Below are positions 8,744 through 19,166 of a stretch of 64,000 nucleotides of DNA, piece after piece. Position 1 is the stretch's first letter, and every line of letters begins with the position of its first letter. Below the pieces are notes generated by a model that searched no databases, had not been told where the DNA came from, and saw only the letters and a list, made by a program, of their open reading frames with translations. This DNA comes from Paractinoplanes pyxinae (GTDB lineage Bacteria > Actinomycetota > Actinomycetes > Mycobacteriales > Micromonosporaceae): NCBI RefSeq assembly GCF_026626335.1, contig NZ_JAPNTZ010000016.1, forward strand, positions 1-64,000. The letters run 5' to 3'. Both the position numbers and the translations under genes were made by a program.

Positions 8744-8789
8744 GTACCTAGTACCACCGAGTACCGGTATACGGTACCACTGAGTACCG
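8744..8789. promoter_or_regulatory. Probable PadR operator: repeated GTAC array
   Basis: Five GTAC tetramers start at 8744, 8751, 8761, 8774 and 8784. The 16-mers at 8751-8766 and 8774-8789 are direct repeats with a single mismatch and a 23-bp offset, each holding GTAC-N6-GTAC. The array lies 20-65 bp upstream of the padR start, so autoregulation of the padR-DUF1048 operon is the natural reading. Confidence 0.6.
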
Positions 8790-8804
8790 CGGGAGGTAGC
8801 CCCC

Positions 8805-9482
8805 TCAGGGGCGGAAGCGGTAGCCCATGCCGGGCTCGGTGAGAAGGTGCCGCGGGCGGTCCGGGTCGTTCTCGAGCTTGCGCCGCAGCCGGGCCATGTA
8901 CTGGCGCAGGTAGTTGCTCTCGTTGAGGTACTGCGGGCCCCAGACGTCGGTCAGCATGGCCCGCTGGCTCAGCAGCTTTCCGGGGTGACGGACCAGGTAG
9001 TCGAGCAGCCGCCACTCGGTCGGGCTCAGCCGCACGTCACCGTCCTCGTTGGTCACTGTGCGGGCGCCCAGGTCGACGGTGTTGCGGCCGATGGTGACGG
9101 TGGCGCCCTGGTCGTCCGGCTGGTGGCCGCGCCGGGTGACTGCCCGGATGCGGGCCAGCAGCTCGTCGACGCCGAACGGCTTGGTGATGTAGTCGTCGGC
9201 CCCGGCGTCCAGGGCACCGACCTTGTCCTCGCTACCAGCCCGGCCGGACAGCACGATGATCGGGATGCTGGTCCAGCCGCGCAGGCCGCGGATGACCTCG
9301 GTCCCGTCCATGTCGGGCAGGCCGAGGTCGAGCACGACCAGGTCGGGATGACGGTGGGCGGCCACGTGCAGGGCGGTCGTGCCGTCGGGGGCGGTGTCGA
9401 TGTCGTACTTCCGGGCTCGCAAGTTGATGTGCAGGGCCCGGACGATCTGCGGCTCGTCGTCGACGACCAGGATGCGGGTCAT
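8805..9482 (-). CDS. kdpE: KdpE response regulator
   Basis: A 225-residue OmpR/PhoB-class response regulator, the DNA-binding partner of KdpD in the potassium-limitation system. The receiver domain has the acidic pair near the N-terminus (VVDDEPQ), the phospho-acceptor Asp52 in VVLDLGLPDMDG, and the lysine of ITKPFGVDELLAR. The C-terminal winged helix (LSPTEWRLLDYLVRHPGKLLS, then RRKLENDP) is complete and has the KdpE-type ending. ATG 9482 overlaps the kdpD stop by 4 bp. Direct repeats with 11-bp spacing upstream of nearby potassium genes are candidate targets. Confidence 0.93.
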   Translation of the reverse strand: MTRILVVDDEPQIVRALHINLRARKYDIDTAPDGTTALHVAAHRHPDLVVLDLGLPDMDGTEVIRGLRGWTSIPIIVLSGRAGSEDKVGALDAGADDYITKPFGVDELLARIRAVTRRGHQPDDQGATVTIGRNTVDLGARTVTNEDGDVRLSPTEWRLLDYLVRHPGKLLSQRAMLTDVWGPQYLNESNYLRQYMARLRRKLENDPDRPRHLLTEPGMGYRFRP

Positions 9483-11950
9483 TCGGCGCGTCCGGTGGGC
9501 AGGGTCAGGATCATGGTCAGGCCGCCGCCCGGAGTCTGCTCGGGGACGAGGGTGCCGCCCATGGCCTCGGTCAGGCCGCGCGACAAAGCGAGCCCGAGGC
9601 CGACGCCGGTGTGGTTGTCGCGGTCGCCGAGCCGCTGGAAGGGCAGGAAAACGTCGTCCCAGCGGTCCTCGGGGATGCCGGGGCCGTGGTCGATGACGCG
9701 CAGTTCGAGGGTGTTGCCCAAGGTGCTGGCCGTGACGGCCGGTGTTTCGCCTTCCGGGCTGTAGCGCAGGGCGTTGGCCACCAGGTTGATCAGCACCTGC
9801 TCGAGCAGGCCGGGGTCGGCATGCACCGGCGGCAGGTCGTCCGCGATGTGCATCGCGACCTTGCGGCCCTCCGGGCCGAGTTCGTCCAGAGCCCTCGGTA
9901 CGGCGTCCTCGGCGCCGATGTCGACGGCGCTCACACCGAGCGCGCCCGCCTGCAGCCGGCTCATGTCCAGCAGGTTGGTGACCAGCCGCGCCAGCCGGTC
10001 GAGGGACTCGTCGGCGGTGGCCAGCAGTTCCCGGCGATCCTCCTCGTCGAAGTGGACCTCGTCGCTGCGCAGACCGGCCACGGCCGCCTTCGCCGAGGCC
10101 AACGGCGTACGCAAATCATGGCTGACCGCGGCCAGCAGAGCCGTCCGCATCCGGTCGGCCTCGGCCAGAGGCTTGGCCGTGGCCGCTTCAGCGGCAAGCT
10201 GTTCCTGACGTAGGGCGAGCGTGGCCTGCGCGGCGAACGCTTCCACGATGCGGCGGTCGGAGGCTTCGAGCGGATGGCCGCGCAACAGCATGGTCACGTT
10301 GTCGTCGACCTTGACCTCGACGTCAGGGGTCTTCGTCGACTCCCCCACTCGGGCGACGACTGCACCGCGATCGAGCAGCGTGACTGCGTCGAGCGTGAAC
10401 GTCTCGCGCAGCCGCTCGAGCAGCGCCATCAGCGGCCGCTCCCCGCGCAGCACGCTGCCGGCGACGGTGGCCAGCGTCTGCGCGTCGGCCGAGGCGGCCG
10501 CGGCCTGCCGCGTCTTACGCGCGGCTGTGTCGACGACCCAGCTCACCGCCAGCGCCACCACCACGAAAATGGCCAGGGCCAGCAGATTGTCGGCCTCGGC
10601 GATCGTGAACCGCCCGAACGGCGGCGTGAAGAACCAGTTCAGCAGCAGCGACCCGGCCACCGCGGCCAGCAGCGCCGGCCACAGCCCGCCGATCAGCGCC
10701 ACCCCGATCACCGCGGCCAGGAACAGCAGGATGTCGTTGGTGAGCGACAGCGACGGCCCGAACCCCAGGGCGGCGGTCAGGGCGGGCAGCCCGAGCGCGG
10801 TCACGACGAATCCGGCAACCCGACGGCGCCTGGACAACGCCGCCGGCAGCCGACGCCGGCGACGCCCCTGCGCCGCGCGTTCGTGGGTCACCAGATGCAC
10901 GTCGATCGAGCCGGACATGGCGGTCGTCGTGACCCCGACGCCGGCCGAGAACAGTTGCGCCAGCTTGCCGCGGCTGGAGGCGCCGAGCACGATCTGGGTC
11001 GCGTTGACCGCCCCCGCGAAGTCGAGCAGCGCCCGTGGCACATCACCGCCGACGACCTGGTGATAGGTGCCGCCCAAGCTTTCGACCAGAACCCGTTGCC
11101 GGGCCAGCACAGCGGGATCCGCGCCGGCCAGCCCGTCATTGCGGGTGACATGCACGGCCATCAGATCGGCGCCCTTGTCCCGCGCGGCGATCCGGGCCGC
11201 CCGGCGGATCAGCGTGTCCCCTTCGGAGCCGCCGGTGAGCGCCACAACAATGCGTTCCCGAGTCTCCCAAGTGGCGCTGATATTGTGATCGGCGCGGTAT
11301 TTGTCGAGCTGTTCTTCCACTTTGTCGGCCAGCCACAGCAGGGCCAGCTCACGCAGTGCGGTCAGATTACCCGTACGGAAATAATTGCCCAGCGCAGCGT
11401 CGATCTTCTCCGGTTGATAGATGTTGCCGTGGGCCATCCGCCGGCGCAACGCTTCCGGCGTCATGTCGACCAGCTCGACCTGTTCGGCCGCCCGCACCAC
11501 CGCGTCCGGCACTGTTTCGCGCTGCTGCGCCCCCGTGATGTGAGCGACCACGTCGTTGAGCGATTCCAGGTGCTGCACATTGACGGTAGTCAGCACGTCG
11601 ATGCCCGCATTCAGCAGCTCGTCGACGTCCTGCCAACGCTTGGCGTTCCTCGAACCGGGCACATTGGTGTGTGCGAGCTCGTCGACGACGGCCAGCTCCG
11701 GCTTGCGTGCCAGCAGTGCGTCGAGATCCATTTCGGTAAACTCGGCACCTCGATATTCGACCACGCGGCGTGGAATCATGTCGAGGTCACCGATCATGGC
11801 TTGCGTGTGCTTTCGGCCGTGCGTTTCGACCAGCCCGACCACCACATCGGTGCCGCGTTCGGCCCGCCGATGCGCCTCTTCCAGCATCGTGTAGGTCTTG
11901 CCGACTCCCGGGGCGGCCCCGAGGAATATCCGCAATTCGCCGCGTGCCAT
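9479..11950 (-). CDS. kdpD: KdpD potassium-sensing histidine kinase
   Basis: An 823-residue sensor kinase for K+ limitation, in the cytoplasmic membrane. Domains in order: the KdpD N-terminal domain with Walker A G11-A-A-P-G-V-G-K-T19 and the H-T-N-V-P-G-S-R-N-x-K-R-W motif; a universal-stress-like domain (about 245-370); transmembrane segments (about 395-490); a GAF-like linker; HisKA with His611 in AVSHDLRTPLASAK; and HATPase_c with N-L-V-x-N-A-L-R-Y-S and D-H-G-P-G-I-P. Start at ATG 11950 (MARGELRIFLG) preceded by GAAAGAG; the in-frame extension upstream is not KdpD-like. A 282-bp gap with a hairpin separates it from kdpC, so kdpDE may be transcribed partly on its own. Confidence 0.93.
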   Translation of the reverse strand: MARGELRIFLGAAPGVGKTYTMLEEAHRRAERGTDVVVGLVETHGRKHTQAMIGDLDMIPRRVVEYRGAEFTEMDLDALLARKPELAVVDELAHTNVPGSRNAKRWQDVDELLNAGIDVLTTVNVQHLESLNDVVAHITGAQQRETVPDAVVRAAEQVELVDMTPEALRRRMAHGNIYQPEKIDAALGNYFRTGNLTALRELALLWLADKVEEQLDKYRADHNISATWETRERIVVALTGGSEGDTLIRRAARIAARDKGADLMAVHVTRNDGLAGADPAVLARQRVLVESLGGTYHQVVGGDVPRALLDFAGAVNATQIVLGASSRGKLAQLFSAGVGVTTTAMSGSIDVHLVTHERAAQGRRRRRLPAALSRRRRVAGFVVTALGLPALTAALGFGPSLSLTNDILLFLAAVIGVALIGGLWPALLAAVAGSLLLNWFFTPPFGRFTIAEADNLLALAIFVVVALAVSWVVDTAARKTRQAAAASADAQTLATVAGSVLRGERPLMALLERLRETFTLDAVTLLDRGAVVARVGESTKTPDVEVKVDDNVTMLLRGHPLEASDRRIVEAFAAQATLALRQEQLAAEAATAKPLAEADRMRTALLAAVSHDLRTPLASAKAAVAGLRSDEVHFDEEDRRELLATADESLDRLARLVTNLLDMSRLQAGALGVSAVDIGAEDAVPRALDELGPEGRKVAMHIADDLPPVHADPGLLEQVLINLVANALRYSPEGETPAVTASTLGNTLELRVIDHGPGIPEDRWDDVFLPFQRLGDRDNHTGVGLGLALSRGLTEAMGGTLVPEQTPGGGLTMILTLPTGRAE

Positions 11951-12027
11951 GTTCGCTCTTTCAACCGAAGTCAAATTCTGGATGTCGTGGCCGGGTGGGG
12001 GGTTACAGACCGTCGCTCCCGCCGAGG

Positions 12028-12083
12028 GCCCGGGCGGGTTTCGCTGGCCGCTGGCGCGTCCAGAACGCGAAACCCACCCGGGC
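12028..12083. terminator. Hairpin between kdpC and kdpD
   Basis: Arms at 12028-12044 and 12067-12083 pair over 17 bp with one G-T mismatch around a 22-nt loop. It lies in the only sizeable gap of the kdp gene set, between the transporter genes and the two-component genes, and could be a terminator or attenuator that lowers kdpDE readthrough. Confidence 0.6.
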
Positions 12084-12232
12084 GACGTGCGTGAGTGGTT
12101 GCGCTCAAACCAAGGCGACCGTTTTGTCGCGTTCACCGGTTCGGGCCGGCCTCGGACCGCCCCCACCCCGGCTCTGGGAGGGGCCGAGCAAAGCAGCCGG
12201 GTACGACACTTTTCCGCCCTTGTCCACAGCCG

Positions 12233-13068
12233 TCACTTGCCGTTCAAGGCCAGGTTGAGCTCGAGAACGTTGACGGCCGGCTCGCCGAGGAAGCCGAGCG
12301 CCCGGCCGTCAGTGTGCTCCTTGACGAGCTTGCGCACCTGGTCCTCGGTCAGGCCGCGCTCCCGGGCGATCCGCGGCACCTGCAACTCGGCGTACGCGGG
12401 ACTGATGTCCGGGTCGAGTCCGCTGCCGCTGGTGGTGACCGCGTCGGCCGGGACGGCCGGCTTGCCGGGCGCGTCGCCCCGGATCGGGGTGATCACGCCG
12501 CCGAGGGCCTGGTAGTCCTGGCCGGGCTGGGCGGACTCGACCGTCACACCCTCGTAGGTGGCGATGAACGGAGTGCCGGTCTGGTTGACCGACACCGCCC
12601 GCGTCACCGGCCCGGTCAGGCCGTCGCGGTAGAAGACGGCCAGCACCGCGCCCACGCCGTCGGGGGTGCAGTACGGGCGGCTGCCGTCGACGTTCTCGAG
12701 CTTGCCGACGGCCAGGCTGCGCTCGCAGACCTGGGTCAGCAGGCTGGGCGCGTCGGGGCTGTCTACAACGCTTTCCGGGCCCAGGTTCGAGGCGCCCGTC
12801 GCGGTCGGGTCGTAGCCGTCGCCGGCCTTGGACGGGCGGCTCTGGAAGTACTTAAGGACCGGATTGCCGTCGGCGTCGGTGAATGCCTGCCCGATCAGGC
12901 GGCTGCCCGACGTGCCGACAATCGAACCGCCGGCCTTGTCGGAGAGACCAGGAATGCGGCCGACGGCCACGAAGAGCAGCGGATAGAGCAGTCCGAGCAG
13001 GACGGTCATGACTAACAGGGCGCGCAGCGCCGCGATGTGCTGGCTGAGCCAGGCGGGGAGTCTCATTC

Positions 13069-13072
<4 letters not shown>
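12233..13072 (-). CDS. kdpC: KdpC subunit of the K+-transporting ATPase
   Basis: A 279-residue KdpC, the periplasm-facing single-span chaperone-like subunit that raises K+ affinity of KdpFABC. The N-terminal membrane helix is LVMTVLLGLLYPLLFVAVG. The family landmarks follow: G-S-R-L-I-G-Q, Y-F-Q-S-R-P-S, T-x-S-G-S-G-L-D-P-D-I-S-P-A-Y-A and V-N-V-L-E-L-N. It is longer than enterobacterial KdpC (about 190 residues) because of an insertion at roughly 110-200, typical of actinobacterial forms. ATG 13072 overlaps the kdpB stop by 4 bp. Confidence 0.95.
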
Positions 13073-15167
<2,095 letters not shown>

Positions 15168-15171
<4 letters not shown>

Positions 15172-16814
15172 GACAGGCCTTCCGCGATGGGTCCAAGAGC
15201 GAGAGCGGGCAGGAAGGTCAGCGCGACCAGGACGACGGTGACGCCGACGACCAGCCCGACGAACAGGGGTTGGTGGGTGGGCAGGGTGCCTTCGGACTCA
15301 GGCGTGACCTTCTGCCGGGCCAGTGAGCCGGCCAGCGCCAGCACCAGCACGATCGGCAGGAACCGTCCGAGCAGCATGGCCAGGCCGAGCGCGGTGTCCC
15401 ACCACGGCGTGTTGACCGTGATGCCCGCGAAGGCCGAGCCGTTGTTGTTGGAGGCGCTGGTGAAGGCGTACAGGACCTCGGAGAGGCCGTGCGGGCCGAC
15501 GTTGAGCGCTGTCGAATTGTGGCCGTTGGCGAACGCGGCCGCCGTGCCGATGAGCACCAGGGCCGGCGTGATCAGGAAGTACGACGACGCCAGCTTCATC
15601 TCGCGCGCACCGATTTTCTTGCCGAGATATTCCGGCGTACGACCGACCATGAGACCCGCGACGAAGACGGTGATCACGGCCAGGATGAGCAGGCCGTACA
15701 AGCCCGAACCGGTGCCGCCCGGCGCGACCTCGCCCAGCATCATGTTGACCATCGGCATCATGCCGCCGAGCGCGGTGTACGAGTCGTGGAATGAGTTCAC
15801 AGCACCGGTCGACGTCAACGTGGTGGCCGCGGCGAAGGTGGCCGAGTCGGGGATGCCGAAGCGGGTCTCCTTGCCCTCCATCGCGGCGCCCACCGCCTGC
15901 GGCACCGTGCCCGCGCCGTGCAGCTCGAAACCGATCGTCAGCGCGGTCGAGGCGATCGCCAGCACGGCCATGACGGCGACGATGGCGTACCCCTGACGGT
16001 TCTGACCGACCATGCGGCCGAACACCCGGGGCAGGCTGAACGGGATGAGCAGGATCAGGAAGATCTGGATCCAGTTGGTCCAGGTGGTCGGATTCTCGAA
16101 CGGGTGGGCCGAGTTGGCGTTGTAGAAGCCGCCGCCGTTGGTGCCGAGCAGCTTGATGGCTTCCTGCGACGCCACCGGCCCGCCGGTGATGTGCTGCGCC
16201 GCGCCGGTCAGTGTGGTCACGTCGGTGCCGCCGGACAGGTTCTGCACCATGCCGCCGACCATGAAGATCAGCGTGGCCAGGGCCGCCACCGGCAGCAGCA
16301 CGCGCACCGTGATCCGGGTCAGGTCGACCCAGAAGTTGCCAAGTTCGCCGCTGCCCCGCGAGGCGAAACCGCGGATCAGTGCGACCGCGACCGCGATGCC
16401 GACAGCGGCGGAGACGAAGTTCTGCACGGCGAGCCCGGCCATCTGGGCCAGGTGGCCCATGGTCGATTCACCCGAGTACGCCTGCCAGTTCGTGTTCGAC
16501 ACGAAGCTGACCGCGGTGTTCCAGGCGACGTGGCTGGTGACCGGGTCGAACCCCAGCGAGAGCCACAGCTTGTCCTGCAACCGCAGAAACGCGTACAGGA
16601 AAAGGATGGAGACGGCCGAGAACGCGAGCACGCTGCGGGCGTAGACACCCCAGGTCTGCTCGGCCGAGGGGTTCACGCCGACGAGCCGGTAGACGCCGCG
16701 CTCGACGACGTTGCTGCGGGTGCCGGTGACGACCCGGTACATGTAGTCACCGAACGGCCGGTACACGGCGACGAGCGCGAGCACCAGCGTGATGACGAAA
16801 AGCCAGCCGGCCAT
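15168..16814 (-). CDS. kdpA: KdpA, potassium-translocating subunit
   Basis: A 548-residue channel-like subunit related to the Trk/Ktr/HKT superfamily; it binds and conducts K+ in the membrane. About ten hydrophobic helices are present, with four selectivity-filter-like loops. The best preserved are T-N-G-G-G-F-Y-N-x-N-S-A-H-P-F-E-N-P and S-N-N-N-G-S-A-F-A-G. The N-terminus (AGWLFVITLVLALVAVYRPFGDYMYRV) is canonical. ATG 16814 overlaps the kdpF stop. Confidence 0.97.
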
Positions 16815-16903
16815 CAGAATTTCTCCGGGAAGAGCAGGGCGGCCACCAAGAAGGCGGCCAGCAGGGCGGCCACGATCAGGCCGATGAGGTTGACGGCGCT
16901 CAC
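16814..16903 (-). CDS. kdpF: KdpF small stabilising subunit
   Basis: A 29-residue single-helix peptide starting at GTG 16903: VSAVNLIGLIVAALLAAFLV then AALLFPEKF. The P-E-(K/R)-F ending is diagnostic for KdpF, which stabilises the KdpABC complex in the membrane. It shares bases with kdpA (ATGA overlap at 16814) and with the small frame before it (GTGA at 16900-16903). Confidence 0.88.
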   Translation of the reverse strand: MSAVNLIGLIVAALLAAFLVAALLFPEKF

Positions 16904-16983
16904 CAGCGTTCGACCGCCCGGATCAGCACGGCCAGCGCTGCGAACAGCGCCACCGTGATCACGACGAACACGAGATCAGCCAC
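16900..16983 (-). CDS. 27-residue membrane peptide heading the kdp operon
   Basis: A frame from GTG 16983 encodes VADLVFVVITVALFAALAVL then IRAVERW: one hydrophobic helix with a charged tail. AGGAG lies 7 nt upstream and its stop overlaps the kdpF start by 4 bp, the same coupling used by every other pair in the operon. That makes real translation likely. I do not recognise a named family. It may be a second small subunit or a leader peptide that sets translation of kdpF. Confidence 0.6.
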   Translation of the reverse strand: MADLVFVVITVALFAALAVLIRAVERW

Positions 16984-17061
16984 GACAGGACTCCTAGACG
17001 AGGGGTGTTTGTTGGTGCTTCGAGGCAAGCTTCGGCACGCCGGAACCCCTTGTCATCGCCG

Positions 17062-17179
17062 TTCACGCGATGACTACGCCGACCGGCCGATCGTTAACGC
17101 CCCTTTGACGGCGACGGTGATCGGGGCCACCGTGACCGCCCCGTCAACATCGGCCCGAGCCGCGCATCAAAGCCGTTAA
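17062..17179. promoter_or_regulatory. kdp upstream region with repeated OmpR-type boxes (probable KdpE sites)
   Basis: The 237-bp divergent region holds direct repeats of TTRACGS spaced 11 bp. The clearest is 17094-17100 TTAACGC with 17105-17111 TTGACGG on the + strand. On the - strand, TTGACGG (17147-17141) is followed by GTCACGG, and TTAACGG (17179-17173) is followed by GATGCGC. A weaker copy, TTCACGC-N4-ACTACGC, is at 17062-17079. Eleven-bp spacing is what OmpR-family dimers bind. Both the kdp operon and the + strand gene at 17221 could be controlled. Confidence 0.6.
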
Positions 17180-17220
17180 CAGCACGCCGATCCGGGGCAG
17201 CCGGGGCGTATACCTGCCCC

Positions 17221-17508
17221 ATGACCAACTTCCCCGAGCCGCAGGACGTCCGGCACGAGGCGATCGTCTGCGTCCGGCTCAAGACCACAGTCGCGGGCAG
17301 TCACCTGCTCGATCACCTGCGCGCCCAGCCGTACGTGGCCTCGGCCTGGTGGATAGCCGCGGACATCGACGCCGTCGTTCTGCTGTCCGCGCCGAGCATG
17401 CGCGAGCTGCACCGAGCGGTCAACGACCTGCGCCTGCTCGGCGGCGCCCAGGACGCCAACGCTCATATGGTGCTGCGTCCAATGAGCCTGACCGGCGCTC
17501 GTAGCTGA
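17221..17508 (+). CDS. Stand-alone Lrp/AsnC ligand-binding-domain-like protein
   Basis: A 95-residue protein resembling the C-terminal RAM (ACT-like) domain of Lrp/AsnC regulators without the DNA-binding helix-turn-helix. The pattern A-I-V-C-V-R-L-K, H-L-L-D-H-L-R-A-Q-P-Y-V-x-S-A-W-W-I-A-A-D-I-D-A-V-V-L-L follows the beta-alpha-beta-beta-alpha-beta order of that domain. Stand-alone forms usually bind amino acids or modulate partners. ATG 17221 has TATACC 6 nt before it and no ribosome binding site, so it may be leaderless. Its promoter region is shared with kdp and carries the same boxes. The last 89 bp overlap a reverse-strand frame. Confidence 0.65.
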   Translation: MTNFPEPQDVRHEAIVCVRLKTTVAGSHLLDHLRAQPYVASAWWIAADIDAVVLLSAPSMRELHRAVNDLRLLGGAQDANAHMVLRPMSLTGARS

Positions 17509-17785
17509 CCGCCACCGCACGGTCGCGCAGCAGCAGCCCCTCCAGGGACTCGTGCTTCGGCGAGCGCGTACGCAGGGCCTGGTGGCCCATCGCCAGGAGT
17601 CCGACGCAGATCAGGGTGGCGAGGGCGGCGGTCGCGATGCGAACCGCTCGGTTGGCGCGGCAGCCGAGAATCAGTTGAGCGGCCACAACCACCACACCGA
17701 TGCCGGCCGCGATCATCGCGCCCGGCAATCCGGCGACATCACCCTCGTTGTTCACGTTTCGACCGTCCGCCGGGAACCATTGCAC
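17420..17785 (-). CDS. Small membrane protein, function unknown
   Basis: A frame of up to 121 residues with two hydrophobic helices (GAMIAAGIGVVVVAAQLIL and IATAALATLICVGLLAMG) and an arginine-rich C-terminus. The start is uncertain: GTG 17785 is the longest, and an in-frame GTG about 30 bp further in is also possible. The C-terminal 30 codons overlap the 3' end of the gene at 17221 tail to tail, which is unusual and makes the true stop or even the gene less certain. Two TTRACGS repeat boxes lie immediately upstream, suggesting co-regulation with kdp. No family recognised. Confidence 0.5.
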   Translation of the reverse strand: MQWFPADGRNVNNEGDVAGLPGAMIAAGIGVVVVAAQLILGCRANRAVRIATAALATLICVGLLAMGHQALRTRSPKHESLEGLLLRDRAVAVSYERRSGSLDAAPYERWRPGRRRAGAGR

Positions 17786-17795
17786 GGCCGCCCTT

Positions 17796-17845
17796 TTAAC
17801 GGCTTCGGGACGGGCGCCCGGCGTCTTTTGACGGCCTGTTGACGG
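17796..17845. promoter_or_regulatory. Two OmpR-type direct-repeat boxes upstream of the small membrane protein
   Basis: Box one is TTAACGG (17796-17802), N4, GGGACGG (17807-17813). Box two is TTGACGG (17828-17834), N4, TTGACGG (17839-17845), a perfect repeat with 11-bp spacing. They lie between the terminator of the LysA-like gene and the start of the 121-residue membrane protein. Confidence 0.6.
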
Positions 17846-17847
17846 CG

Positions 17848-17876
17848 ATGGGGCCGCCCGAACCGGGCGGCCCCAT
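17848..17876. terminator. Hairpin terminator of the LysA-like gene
   Basis: A perfect 13-bp GC-rich stem (17848-17860 with 17864-17876) around AAC, 7 bp beyond the stop of the reverse-strand LysA-like gene. Confidence 0.8.
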
Positions 17877-17882
17877 CCGTAC

Positions 17883-19085
17883 TCAATTCGCGCGGCGCAG
17901 GGTTCTGGTCAGTCCGTCGGCGACGCCCAGCACCGGCGGGCGGCCGACGAAGGTGTCGCCGCGATGGTGATACGCGCCGGTGCCCGCCACGGCGATGAGG
18001 TCACCGGCGGCGACGTCGGCCGGCAGCGGCACCGAAGCGATCTCGGCTCCGTCGACGATCCGGGCCGGGTGCGGCCGGGCCGTGGACTCCCGGCCGATCA
18101 GGTAGGCGGTGTGCCGTCCAGCGCAGTGCTCGGTCGCCACGCAGTCCGGCACGGTGCCGTCGAGCGTCACCGTCGTTCGTTCCGGGCCCGCGACGACCTC
18201 GCTTACTCGATGCAGCGTCAGACCGGCCCGGGCGACAAGGGCCCGGCCCGGCGAGACGGTCAGCCGGGGCTCGCTGAGGCGGTACCGCTCGGCGGACAGC
18301 CGGAGCATCCCGCGAACCCGTCCGGCGAAGGCAGCCACAGCGAAGCCGTCGTCACCATCGGCGTAGGCGACCGCGTGACCGCCGCCGAGATTGAGCGCCG
18401 GCACGGTCGCGCCGTACCGGGCCCGGATCACCGCACAGAAGCCCATCGCCTCGCGCAGGGACGACTCGAACGCGCCGAAACGGCTGAGCTGATGCCCGAT
18501 CGAGCAGTCCAGCCCGGCCAGCACCAGGTTCGGCGAGCCCAGGATGCGCTTGATCGCGGCCAGCGCGGTGCCGGAGCCCAGCGGCAGCCCGTACCGGCTC
18601 CGACCGGCGCGGGACGGCACCACTCGGACAAGGACACGCTGGCCGATCGGCGCCCGCGCGGCGATCGCCTCGACCTCGGCGAGAGAACCGGCGACTATTG
18701 CGGCGCCGCAGGCATGGGCCGCCTCGAGATCGCCGACGGACTTGCTCGAGCCGTACAGAACCAAGTCTGTTGACCGAAAGCCGGCCAGCAATGCGGTCTG
18801 CAACTCGCCGGCCGAGGCGACGTAGCAGCCCAGACCGGCTCCCGCGATCCACCGTCCGACGCCGGTGGTCAGCCCGGCCTTGGCGCTGTAGGCGACCGCG
18901 CCGGCGCCGAACGCGTCCAGGTACTCCGCACACCGGGCGCGGACGTCAGCCTCGTCGAGCACATGCACCGGCGTGCCGTACGAGGCGGCCACCGTCGTCA
19001 TCCGTACGCCGCCGACGAGCAGGTCGTCCTGCGGGGCCCAGCGAGCGGTGACCGGCCACACCGCCGGATCGAGCGGCGGACGCAA
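17883..19085 (-). CDS. Diaminopimelate decarboxylase-like PLP enzyme (LysA family, divergent)
   Basis: A 400-residue fold-III PLP enzyme of the LysA/ornithine decarboxylase group. The PLP lysine is Lys69 in AYSAKAG, and the glycine motif that binds the cofactor phosphate is seen in L-N-L-G-G-G-H-A-V-A-Y. The C-terminal beta-barrel ends in A-G-T-G-A-Y-H-H. The C-E-S-G-D motif that supplies the active-site cysteine from the second subunit in true LysA is not present: the equivalent stretch reads PLPADVAAGDLIAV. The substrate may therefore not be meso-diaminopimelate. It is not in a lysine operon but between potassium-related genes, and its start shares a divergent region with the permease at 19314. 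Confidence 0.75.
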   Translation of the reverse strand: MRPPLDPAVWPVTARWAPQDDLLVGGVRMTTVAASYGTPVHVLDEADVRARCAEYLDAFGAGAVAYSAKAGLTTGVGRWIAGAGLGCYVASAGELQTALLAGFRSTDLVLYGSSKSVGDLEAAHACGAAIVAGSLAEVEAIAARAPIGQRVLVRVVPSRAGRSRYGLPLGSGTALAAIKRILGSPNLVLAGLDCSIGHQLSRFGAFESSLREAMGFCAVIRARYGATVPALNLGGGHAVAYADGDDGFAVAAFAGRVRGMLRLSAERYRLSEPRLTVSPGRALVARAGLTLHRVSEVVAGPERTTVTLDGTVPDCVATEHCAGRHTAYLIGRESTARPHPARIVDGAEIASVPLPADVAAGDLIAVAGTGAYHHRGDTFVGRPPVLGVADGLTRTLRRAN

Positions 19086-19166
19086 CGACGTCCGCAGGGA
19101 GGGCAGCTACTCGGTGAGCGTCATGACTCCGACGGTGCGCCCGGACCGCCGGGCCGGGAAGTGCCG

